Below, in pieces: positions 1 to 6,978 of a DNA stretch of 39,029 nucleotides (position 1 is the first letter of the stretch; each line of letters starts with the position of its first letter). The notes under the pieces are model-generated. The model had not been told where the DNA came from and made no database searches. It saw nothing but the letters and a program-made list of their open reading frames with translations. Source of the DNA: Nevskia soli. GTDB lineage: Bacteria; Pseudomonadota; Gammaproteobacteria; Nevskiales; Nevskiaceae. The position numbers were made by a program, and so were the translations under genes. Location of the stretch: positions 1 through 39,029 of the forward strand of contig JAMFRN010000217.1 in the NCBI GenBank assembly GCA_026224805.1, read 5' to 3'.

Positions 1-468
1 ATCCTGTCCATGTACGGCGGCGGCTTCGCCACCGTGCCCGCTTACCTGGCCGACATGTTCGGCACGCAGATGGTCGGTGCCATTCATGGCCGCTTGCTCA
101 CCGCCTGGTCGGCGGCCGGCGTCATCGGTCCGGTGCTGATCGCCAGCCTGCGCGATTTCGAAAAGGCGCAGGGCGTGCCCGGCAACCTCGTTTATGACGT
201 GACCCTTTACATCCTGGCGCTACTGCTGCTCGGCGGGCTGATCTGCAATTTTCTGATCAAGCCGGTGGCGGAAAAGTACCAGATGACCGATGAGGAATTG
301 CGGGCCGAGCGCAGCCTTGCCCACGAGGTGACGGCCGATCCGCGCGCCGCCACGGCGGCACGCGGCTCGGCGGGCTTCGGCACGGCGCTGGCGTGGCTGG
401 CGGTGGGCGTTCCCTTCCTGTGGGGCTTGTGGACCGCACTGCAGAAAGCCGCGGTACTGGTCCATTGA
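1..468 (+). CDS. MFS transporter, oxalate/formate antiporter (OFA)-like, C-terminal part
   Basis: The gene runs in from the left edge; the frame is open from base 1 and ends at TGA 466-468. About 155 residues are visible. They include a glycine-rich segment (YGGGFATVPAYLADMFG), a helix ending in GVIGPVLIAS, and two further hydrophobic helices (VTLYILALLLLGGLI; a tryptophan-rich last helix). This pattern, with the loop motif GAIHGRLLTAWSAAG, is what I know from the OFA branch of MFS carriers, which exchange small carboxylates such as oxalate, formate or lactate across the inner membrane. The formate dehydrogenase operon starts 36 bases downstream on the same strand, so a formate or oxalate substrate is a reasonable inference but is not shown by the sequence. 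The N-terminal helices lie outside the window. Confidence 0.8.
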   Translation: MLSMYGGGFATVPAYLADMFGTQMVGAIHGRLLTAWSAAGVIGPVLIASLRDFEKAQGVPGNLVYDVTLYILALLLLGGLICNFLIKPVAEKYQMTDEELRAERSLAHEVTADPRAATAARGSAGFGTALAWLAVGVPFLWGLWTALQKAAVLVH

Positions 469-504
469 ATCGAGGCGGCCAATGAACGGATTGCGAGGTT
501 TTTG

Positions 505-1020
505 ATGAAACGGCAGTTGCAGGAACAGGCGATACGTCCGATGCCGGCCGCGCGGCCGCTGGCGGAAGGCCAGCGCGCCGAGGTGATGGAGGTGATCGAC
601 CGGCTGCGCGCGCTGCCAGGCGCGCTGCTGCCGATCCTGCATGGCGTGCAGGACGCCCTCGGCTACGTCCCGCCGGGGGCGGTGGCGCTGATCGCCGCCG
701 AGCTGAACCTGACGCGCGCCGAGGTGCATGGCGTCGTCACCTTCTATCACTACTTCCGCACCACCAGGCCCGGCCGGCAAGTACTGCAACTGTGCCGCGC
801 GGAGGCCTGCCAGGCGCTGGGCGCGGCGGCGCTAGAACGGCATGCGAAGCAGCGCCTCGGCGTGGACTTCCACGGCACCACGGCGGACGGCCGCTACACC
901 CTGGAGCCGGTGTACTGCCTGGGCAACTGTGCCTGCGGACCTTCGCTGATGCTGGGCCAGGAACTGCACGGGCGGGTCAGCGCCGAGCGCTTCGACGCCC
1001 TGGTGGGGGCCGCCTCGTGA
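505..1020 (+). CDS. fdsG: NAD-dependent formate dehydrogenase gamma subunit (NuoE-like)
   Basis: 171-residue NuoE-type subunit of the soluble molybdenum formate dehydrogenase. It carries one [2Fe-2S] cluster that takes part in electron transfer between the iron-sulfur chain and NAD. The four ligands fit the thioredoxin-like ferredoxin pattern: C97 and C102 (C-x4-C), then C138 and C142 (C-x3-C, in YCLGNCACGPS). ATG 505 is preferred over the TTG just before it because GAGG at 495-498 sits at good distance. The stop TGA overlaps the GTG start of fdsB (GTGA, 1017-1020), which indicates translational coupling. It is first in the order fdsG-fdsB-fdsA-fdhD-fdsD, the known order of fds operons. Confidence 0.95.
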   Translation: MKRQLQEQAIRPMPAARPLAEGQRAEVMEVIDRLRALPGALLPILHGVQDALGYVPPGAVALIAAELNLTRAEVHGVVTFYHYFRTTRPGRQVLQLCRAEACQALGAAALERHAKQRLGVDFHGTTADGRYTLEPVYCLGNCACGPSLMLGQELHGRVSAERFDALVGAAS

Positions 1021-2567
1021 GCGTGCGCATCTATATTCCGCGCGATGCCAGCGCGCTGTCGCTGGGCGCGGAGGCGGTAGCGGCGGCCATCGCCGCCGAG
1101 GCGCAGCGGCGCGGCATCGAGCTGCGCGTGACGCGCAACGGTTCTCGCGGGCTGTTCTGGCTGGAGCCGCTGGTCGAGGTGGAAGCGGCGACCGGCCGCG
1201 TCGCCTACGGGCCGGTGCACCTGGAGGATGTGCCGGGCCTGTTCGATGCCGGCTTCGTCGAGGGCGCCCGGCATCCCTTGCGGCTCGGCCCCACCGAGGG
1301 GATTCCCTATTTGAAGCGGCAGGAGCGCCTGACCTTCGCCCGCGTCGGCGTCACCGATCCGCTGAGCCTCGACGACTACCTGGCGCATGACGGCTGCCGC
1401 GGACTGCGCAACGCCCTGGCCATGGCGCCGGCCGACATCGTCAAGGCCGTGACCGACTCGGGCCTGCGCGGCCGCGGCGGTGCCGCGTTTCCCACCGGCA
1501 TCAAATGGAAGACGGTACTGGGCACCGAGTCGGCGCAGAAATATATCGTCTGCAATGCCGACGAGGGCGACTCCGGTACCTTCTCCGATCGCATGATCAT
1601 GGAGGGCGATCCCTTCGTTCTGATCGAAGGCATGACCATCGCCGGGCTGGCGGTGGGGGCCACGCGAGGCTACATCTACCTGCGCTGCGAGTATCCGCAT
1701 GCGCATCGCGCACTGAACGCCGCCATCGCCACCGCCTATGCGCGCCGCTGCCTCGGCGCGGATGTGCTCGGCAGCGGCCGCCGCTTCGATCTGGAAGTGC
1801 GGCTCGGCGCCGGCGCCTACATCTGCGGCGAGGAGACCTCGCTGCTGGAGAGCCTGGAGGGCAAGCGCGGCCAGATCCGCTTCAAGCCGCCGCTGCCGGC
1901 GATCAAGGGGCTGTTCGGCCAGCCTACGGTGATCAACAACGTCATTAGCTACGCCACGGTGCCGCTGATCCTCGACCGCGGCGCCGAGTTCTACAAGGAA
2001 TACGGCATGGGCCGCTCGCGCGGTACGCTGCCGTTCCAGCTCGCCGGCAATATCAAATACGGCGGCCTGGTGGAAAAGGCCTTCGGCGTCACCCTGCGCG
2101 AGCTGCTTTACGACTACGGCGGCGGCAGCTACAGCGGCCGGCCGATCCGTGCGGTGCAGGTCGGCGGTCCGCTGGGGGCCTACATACCGGCTGCGCAGTT
2201 CGACGCGCCGATGGACTACGAGGAATTCGCCAGGATCGGCGGCATGGTCGGTCACGGCGGCCTGGTGGTGTTCGACGACACAGTGGACATGGCGGCGCAG
2301 GCGCGCTTCGCCATGGAGTTCTGCGCCGCCGAGTCCTGCGGCAAGTGCACGCCCTGCCGCATCGGCTCGACCCGCGGCGTTGAGGTCATCGACCGCTTGG
2401 TGGCGGGGCAGCAGCCGGATAAGCAGGAAGCACTGCTGCGCGATCTGTGCGAGACCCTGACTCACGGTTCGCTGTGCGCGCTGGGCGGGCTGACACCCGC
2501 GCCGGTGTTGAGCGCGCTCAATCATTTTCACGAGGATTTCAGCAGGCGCGCGAAGGTTGCGGCCTAG
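1017..2567 (+). CDS. fdsB: NAD-dependent formate dehydrogenase beta subunit (NuoF-like, FMN/NAD binding)
   Basis: 516 residues from GTG 1017, which overlaps the fdsG stop. The frame is open further upstream, but that part lies inside fdsG and is not coding. Residues 1-90 form the extra N-terminal thioredoxin-like domain typical of FdsB. The NuoF core follows, with the glycine-rich NADH/FMN motif GLRGRGGAAFPTGIKWK (149-165), the CNADEGDSGTFSDR motif, and YICGEETSLLESLEGKRG. The C-terminal [4Fe-4S] site is ESCGKCTPCR with C441, C444 and C447, plus C487. This subunit passes electrons from formate to NAD+ in the cytoplasm. No residue expected for activity is missing. Confidence 0.95.
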   Translation: MSVRIYIPRDASALSLGAEAVAAAIAAEAQRRGIELRVTRNGSRGLFWLEPLVEVEAATGRVAYGPVHLEDVPGLFDAGFVEGARHPLRLGPTEGIPYLKRQERLTFARVGVTDPLSLDDYLAHDGCRGLRNALAMAPADIVKAVTDSGLRGRGGAAFPTGIKWKTVLGTESAQKYIVCNADEGDSGTFSDRMIMEGDPFVLIEGMTIAGLAVGATRGYIYLRCEYPHAHRALNAAIATAYARRCLGADVLGSGRRFDLEVRLGAGAYICGEETSLLESLEGKRGQIRFKPPLPAIKGLFGQPTVINNVISYATVPLILDRGAEFYKEYGMGRSRGTLPFQLAGNIKYGGLVEKAFGVTLRELLYDYGGGSYSGRPIRAVQVGGPLGAYIPAAQFDAPMDYEEFARIGGMVGHGGLVVFDDTVDMAAQARFAMEFCAAESCGKCTPCRIGSTRGVEVIDRLVAGQQPDKQEALLRDLCETLTHGSLCALGGLTPAPVLSALNHFHEDFSRRAKVAA

Positions 2568-2593
2568 TGCAAGCCATCATGAAGAAGCTTGCT

Positions 2594-2673
2594 CGCGCAG
2601 AGCCGCAAAGACGCAGAGAAAAGCCAAAGCTTTTATATAAAAAGCTTTTTTCGCGGCTTTGCGGCTCTGCGCG
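2594..2673. repeat. Nested inverted repeat between fdsB and fdsA
   Basis: A perfect 17-base inverted repeat (left arm 2594-2610, right arm 2657-2673; arm CGCGCAGAGCCGCAAAG) encloses a second, AT-rich palindrome (AAAGCTTTT at 2626-2634 and AAAAGCTTT at 2640-2648). The arms resemble the dispersed CGCAGAGACGCAGAG-type palindromes I know from many proteobacterial genomes. It fills most of the 133-base gap between fdsB and fdsA, the only wide gap in the operon. In RNA it would form a long stem that could stabilise or attenuate the transcript. It ends about 15 bases before the fdsA ribosome-binding site, so it leaves that site free. Confidence 0.8.
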
Positions 2674-2700
2674 CGATGCTTTTGATTCAGGAGTCGCATC

Positions 2701-5559
2701 ATGCTTTCCATAGCAGAAAAGGATTTTGGAACGCCGCCCCCGGCGCCGTCGGAGCAGCTGGTCACGCTGAGCATCGACGGCTTCGAGGTGTCGGTGGCGG
2801 CTGGCACTTCGGTGATGCGCGCGGCGGCGCTGGCGGCCATCGCGGTGCCCAAGCTCTGCGCCACCGAGCAGCTCGATGCTTTCGGCTCCTGCCGCCTGTG
2901 CCTGGTGCAGATCGAGGGGATGAAGGGCTATCCGGCCTCCTGCACCACCCTGGTGGCGCCGGGGATGAAGGTGACCACCCAGAACCAGAAGATCGGCGAG
3001 CTGCGCCGTGGCGTGATGGAGCTATACATCTCCGATCATCCGCTGGACTGCCTCACCTGTCCCGCCAACGGCCACTGCGAATTGCAGGACATGGCCGGCG
3101 CGGTGGGGCTGCGCGAAGTGCGCTACGGCTACGAGGGCGAGAATCATCTTCAGGCGAAGAAGGACGAGAGCAATCCCTACTTCACCTTCGACGCCAGCAA
3201 GTGCATCGTCTGCTCGCGCTGCGTGCGCGCCTGCGACGAGGTACAGGGCACCCTGGCGCTGACGGTGCAGGGGCGCGGCTTCGGCTCCAAGATCGCCGCC
3301 AGCCAGGACGATTCCTTCCTCGATTCCGAATGCGTCTCCTGCGGTGCCTGCGTGCAGGCCTGCCCGACGGCAACGCTGTCGGAGAAATCGCTGATCGACA
3401 TGGGTCAGGCCGAGCACAGCGTTGTCACCACCTGCGCCTACTGCGGCGTGGGCTGCTCGTTCCGCGCCGAGATGAAGGGCGCCGAAGTGGTGCGCATGGT
3501 GCCGAACCAGAATGGCCATGCCAACCATGGACATTCCTGCGTCAAGGGCCGCTTCGCCATCGGCTACACCACCCATCCGGACCGCATCACCAAGCCGATG
3601 ATCCGGGCGAAAATCACCGATCCCTGGCGCGAGGTGAGTTGGGAAGAAGCGATCGGCCATGCGGCTGCCGAGTTCAAGCGCATCCAGCAGAAACATGGGC
3701 GCGACTCGGTCGGCGGCATCACGTCCTCGCGCTGCACCAACGAGGAAACCTATCTGGTGCAGAAGCTGGTGCGCGCCGCCTTCGGTAACAACAATGTCGA
3801 TACCTGCGCCCGCGTCTGCCATTCGCCTACCGGCTATGGCCTGAAGAACACCCTGGGCGAGTCGGCCGGCACGCAGACTTTCGACTCGGTGATGCACGCC
3901 GATGTGATCCTGATCATCGGCGCCAACCCGACCGACGCGCACCCGGTGTTCGGCTCGCAGATGAAGCGGCGCCTGCGCGAAGGGGCCAAGCTGATCATCG
4001 CCGACCCGCGCCGCATCGACCTGGTGCGGATGCCGCACATCCGGGCTCAGCATCATCTGCAGCTGCGGCCGGGCACCAATGTCGCCCTGCTCAACAGCCT
4101 GGCGCATGTCATCGTCACCGAGGGGCTGGTCAGCCAGGCGTTCGTCGCGGCGCGCTGCGAGCCGGTGCCGTTCGCCAACTGGCAGGCCTTCGTCGCCGAG
4201 CCGCGCCATTCGCCGGAGGTGCTGGAAGCGAATACCGGTGTGCCGGCCAGCGAGGTACGCGCCGCCGCGCGGCTCTATGCCACCGGCGGCAACGCCGCCA
4301 TCTACTACGGCCTCGGCGTCACCGAGCACAGCCAGGGTTCGACCACGGTGATGGCCATCGCCAACCTGGCCATGGCTACCGGCAATATCGGCCGCGAGGG
4401 CGTAGGCGTGAATCCACTGCGCGGGCAGAACAATGTGCAGGGCTCCTGCGACATGGGCTCGTTCCCGCATGAGTTTCCCGGTTACCGCCATGTCAGCGAC
4501 GCGGTCACGCGGCAGCTGTTCGAGCGGGAATGGGGCGTGGGCCTGCATGCGGAGCCGGGCCTGCGCATCCCCAATATGTTCGAGTCTGCGCTGGACGGCG
4601 AATTCCTCGGGTTGTACTGCGAGGGCGAGGACATCGCCCAGTCCGATCCCAACACCCAGCATGTCACCGCGGCGCTCAGCGCGATGGAATGCATCGTGGT
4701 GCAGGACCTGTTCCTCAACGAGACGGCCAAGTTCGCGCATGTGTTCCTGCCCGGCTCCTCCTTCCTGGAGAAGGACGGCACTTTCACCAATGCCGAGCGG
4801 CGCATCTCGCGCGTGCGCAAGGTGATGAACGCGCCGGCCGGTTATGCCGACTGGGAGATCACGCAACTGTTGTCCAATGCGCTGGGCTATGCGATGAACT
4901 ACGCCCATCCTGGCGAGATCATGGACGAGATCGCGCGGCTCACGCCAACCTTCACCGGCGTCAGCTACGACAAGCTGGAGCGGCTGGGCAGCATCCAGTG
5001 GCCGTGCAACGAGCAGGCGCCGGACGGCACGCCGATCATGCACGTGGACGAGTTCGTGCGCGGCAAGGGCAAGTTCCTGCTCACCGAGTATGTGCCGACG
5101 CGCGAGAAGGTCAACAGCCGCTATCCGCTGATCCTCACCACCGGGCGCATCCTGTCGCAGTACAACGTCGGCGCGCAGACCCGGCGCACCGCCAACAACG
5201 CCTGGCACGAGGAGGACCGGCTGGAGCTGCATCCGCACGATGCGGAGGAGCGCGGCGTGAAGGACGGCGACTGGGTCGGCGTGCAGAGCCGCGCCGGCGA
5301 GACGGTGATGCGCGCCCTGGTGACGCCGCGGGTGCAGCCGGGACTGGTCTACACCACCTTCCACTTCCCCGATTCCGGCGCCAACGTCATCACCACCGAC
5401 AACTCGGACTGGGCCACCAACTGTCCCGAGTACAAGGTCACCGCGGTGCAGGTGACCCGCGTCAGCCAGCCTTCGGAATGGCAGAAGCGCTACCGCAAGT
5501 TTTCCGAGCGCCAGCAGGAATTGCTGAAGCAGGGCGGCGATGTCACAGCCCTCAAATAA
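2701..5559 (+). CDS. fdsA: NAD-dependent formate dehydrogenase alpha subunit (molybdenum catalytic subunit)
   Basis: 952-residue catalytic subunit that oxidises formate to CO2 at a bis-MGD molybdenum centre. The N-terminal NuoG-like part holds a [2Fe-2S] site (C53, C64, C67, C81) and a His-ligated cluster (H113, C117, C120, C126). Two ferredoxin clusters follow (C168/171/174/178 and C211/214/217/221). The molybdopterin oxidoreductase domain begins near 243 with its own cluster (C245, C248, C252 and a later Cys in HSCVKGRF). The molybdenum ligand is C373, followed by H374, in CARVCHSPTGYG, so this is a cysteine, not a selenocysteine, enzyme. The C-terminal region is the MGD-binding fold. ATG 2701 has AGGAG at 2689-2693. 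The end overlaps fdhD by 20 bases. Confidence 0.97.
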   Translation: MLSIAEKDFGTPPPAPSEQLVTLSIDGFEVSVAAGTSVMRAAALAAIAVPKLCATEQLDAFGSCRLCLVQIEGMKGYPASCTTLVAPGMKVTTQNQKIGELRRGVMELYISDHPLDCLTCPANGHCELQDMAGAVGLREVRYGYEGENHLQAKKDESNPYFTFDASKCIVCSRCVRACDEVQGTLALTVQGRGFGSKIAASQDDSFLDSECVSCGACVQACPTATLSEKSLIDMGQAEHSVVTTCAYCGVGCSFRAEMKGAEVVRMVPNQNGHANHGHSCVKGRFAIGYTTHPDRITKPMIRAKITDPWREVSWEEAIGHAAAEFKRIQQKHGRDSVGGITSSRCTNEETYLVQKLVRAAFGNNNVDTCARVCHSPTGYGLKNTLGESAGTQTFDSVMHADVILIIGANPTDAHPVFGSQMKRRLREGAKLIIADPRRIDLVRMPHIRAQHHLQLRPGTNVALLNSLAHVIVTEGLVSQAFVAARCEPVPFANWQAFVAEPRHSPEVLEANTGVPASEVRAAARLYATGGNAAIYYGLGVTEHSQGSTTVMAIANLAMATGNIGREGVGVNPLRGQNNVQGSCDMGSFPHEFPGYRHVSDAVTRQLFEREWGVGLHAEPGLRIPNMFESALDGEFLGLYCEGEDIAQSDPNTQHVTAALSAMECIVVQDLFLNETAKFAHVFLPGSSFLEKDGTFTNAERRISRVRKVMNAPAGYADWEITQLLSNALGYAMNYAHPGEIMDEIARLTPTFTGVSYDKLERLGSIQWPCNEQAPDGTPIMHVDEFVRGKGKFLLTEYVPTREKVNSRYPLILTTGRILSQYNVGAQTRRTANNAWHEEDRLELHPHDAEERGVKDGDWVGVQSRAGETVMRALVTPRVQPGLVYTTFHFPDSGANVITTDNSDWATNCPEYKVTAVQVTRVSQPSEWQKRYRKFSERQQELLKQGGDVTALK

Positions 5560-6454
5560 ATCCTTCCCCGGGGCGGCAGCGGTGGCCGGCGGCGACGATG
5601 CCGCCGCCGCTGGCCATGTGCGCCTGCCGGTGCGGGCCTGGCGCGACGGCAGGCTGGTCGTGGTGGAGGATTGCGTCGCCGAGGAGACACCGGTGGCGCT
5701 GGTCTACAACGGCGAGCCGCACGTGGTGATGATGGCCACGCCGGCCGACCTGGAGGATTTCGCCCTGGGCTTTTCCTGCAGCGAGGAAGTGATCGGAGAT
5801 GCCGGCGAGCTGCAATCGCTGGACGTGTTCCGCCACGACAACGCCGGCGCCGCCAGCTACGAGATCCGCATGCGCATTCCGCCGCAGCGGCACCAGGCGC
5901 TGCTGGGCCGGCGCCGCAACCTGCAGGGCCGCACCGGTTGCGGCCTGTGCGGGGCGGAGACCATCGCCGACGCCATCCGCAGCCCGCGCCGCGTCGGCGC
6001 CGGGGTGCCGGTGAGCAGCGCCGCGCTGCGCCGCGCGCAGGACGAGTTGCGCCGCCGCCAGCCGCTCAACGCGCTCACCGGGGCCACCCATGCTGCCGCC
6101 TGGGCCGCGCCCGACGGGGCGCTGCAACTGGTGCGCGAGGACGTGGGCCGGCACAACGCGCTGGACAAGCTGATCGGCGCGCTGCTGCGCGAGGGTCGCG
6201 ACACCGCGCGCGGCTTCGCCCTGGTCACCAGCCGCGCCAGTTACGAGATGGCGCTGAAGGCGGCGATGGCGGGGATTCCCCTACTCGCGGCGATCTCGGC
6301 GCCCACTGCCTATGCCATTCGCGTGGCCGGAGAGGCGGGCCTGACCCTGATCGGCTTCGCCCGCGGCGACAGCTTCGTCATCTATGCCTGCCCGGCCCGG
6401 GTGCTCGACGCCGGGCCGCGTGGCTTGGGCGCAGATGGAACTGCGGCCTCATGA
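5540..6454 (+). CDS. fdhD: Formate dehydrogenase accessory sulfurtransferase FdhD/FdsC
   Basis: 304-residue FdhD-family protein, called FdsC in fds operons. The family handles the sulfur needed on the molybdenum centre and binds the bis-MGD cofactor before insertion into the apoenzyme. The catalytic C-x-x-C motif is present as GCGLCGAE (C134, C137). The conserved LEDFALGF and REDVGRHNALDKLIG segments are also intact. About 30 low-complexity Ala/Gly residues precede the first conserved strand. The start ATG 5540 lies inside the end of fdsA with AGGG just upstream. Its own stop overlaps the fdsD start (ATGA, 6451-6454). The overlaps on both sides mark it as an integral operon member. Confidence 0.95.
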   Translation: MSQPSNKSFPGAAAVAGGDDAAAAGHVRLPVRAWRDGRLVVVEDCVAEETPVALVYNGEPHVVMMATPADLEDFALGFSCSEEVIGDAGELQSLDVFRHDNAGAASYEIRMRIPPQRHQALLGRRRNLQGRTGCGLCGAETIADAIRSPRRVGAGVPVSSAALRRAQDELRRRQPLNALTGATHAAAWAAPDGALQLVREDVGRHNALDKLIGALLREGRDTARGFALVTSRASYEMALKAAMAGIPLLAAISAPTAYAIRVAGEAGLTLIGFARGDSFVIYACPARVLDAGPRGLGADGTAAS

Positions 6455-6663
6455 GCATCGAACACCTGACCAATATGGCGAACGACATCGGTGCCTTCTT
6501 CCACGCCGAGCCGGTGCGTGAGGACGGCATCAAGGGCATGGTCAATCACCTGCAGCGATTCTGGACGCCGCGCATGCGCCGGCAGATCGTCGAGCATCTG
6601 CGGCAGGGCGGGGAAGGGCTGGATGAGTTGCCGCGGCAGGCGGTGCAGCGGCTGGAGGCTTAG
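6451..6663 (+). CDS. fdsD: Formate dehydrogenase delta subunit
   Basis: 70-residue small subunit that ends fds operons. It begins with MSIEHLTNMANDIGAFF and contains GIKGMVNHLQRFWTPRMRRQI, which matches the FdsD pattern of a short alpha-helical protein with a conserved N-H-L-x-R-F-W-x-P-R-M core. In other species FdsD is reported as a minor or assembly-related subunit; its biochemical job is not clear from sequence. It overlaps the fdhD stop by four bases. No obvious intrinsic terminator follows; the next bases hold dispersed palindromes. Confidence 0.92.
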   Translation: MSIEHLTNMANDIGAFFHAEPVREDGIKGMVNHLQRFWTPRMRRQIVEHLRQGGEGLDELPRQAVQRLEA

Positions 6664-6734
6664 GGCTTCCCTTGGCCAGGCCCCTCATAACCTTCTCCTC
6701 ACTACACGCGGGGAGAGGGGGATTTAGCGTCGTC

Positions 6735-6815
6735 GGATGTGCTGAGCGTAGCGAAGCGCATCGTTTACCGCGGCACGGCACTCGATTGATGCGCTTCGCT
6801 ACGCTCAGCACATCC
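6735..6815. repeat. 28-base perfect inverted repeat
   Basis: Left arm 6735-6762 and right arm 6788-6815 are exact reverse complements over 28 bases, separated by 25 bases. The core is GCTGAGCGTAGCGAAGCGC. I know closely similar sequences as dispersed intergenic repeats in many high-GC genomes. Which protein, if any, moves or uses it is unknown. Confidence 0.85.
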
Positions 6816-6930
6816 TACCTGCCGTGGCATGTTGATCGGAGTTTCCCCAGGCTTTGCCGGGGTTGCGGCTTGATGCTCTTTCGTCCGCGAGGGGAGCCGC
6901 AAGGTGCTGAGTGTGCGGCCCCTCACCCTG

Positions 6931-6960
6931 CCCCTCTCCCCACGTTCGTGGGGAGAGGGG
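6931..6960. repeat. CCCCTCTCC-type hairpin, possible bidirectional terminator
   Basis: CCCCTCTCCCCAC pairs with GTGGGGAGAGGGG around a GTTC loop, a 13-base stem that can close further at the loop. It lies 18 bases beyond the stop of the PstS/OmpA gene on the minus strand. There is no T-run, so it is not a classical intrinsic terminator. The same core recurs at 20449-20471, 38330-38352 and, shortened, at 38418-38438. Confidence 0.7.
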
Positions 6961-6978
6961 ATCCAGATTGAGTTTTGC

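Larger units (their letters stand above)
6664..6978. other. 315-base gap filled with palindromic repeats
   Basis: No gene is supported here. The stretch lies between the convergent ends of fdsD (plus) and the PstS/OmpA gene (minus). It holds a 28-base perfect inverted repeat (6735-6815) and a CCCCTCTCC-type hairpin (6931-6960). An imperfect relative of the latter lies near 6685-6720 (CCCCTCATAACC, then GGGGAGAGGGGG). These stems are the only visible candidates for ending transcription from either side. Confidence 0.8.

Noticed and set aside
792-1016. N-terminal extension of fdsB
   Set aside because: The frame is open but lies inside fdsG; FdsB homology and the GTGA overlap place the start at 1017.
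894-2531. Long open frame on the minus strand opposite fdsB
   Set aside because: It is a high-GC shadow: the translation is Ala/Arg/Gln/His-rich without any family motif, while the plus strand encodes a complete FdsB. The same holds for 3022-5364 opposite fdsA and 27852-30851 opposite the glutamate dehydrogenase.
5671-6663. Alternative plus-strand frame over fdhD and fdsD
   Set aside because: Arg/Gly-rich out-of-frame translation of fdhD; fdhD has its CGLCG motif and fdsD its own ATGA-coupled start.
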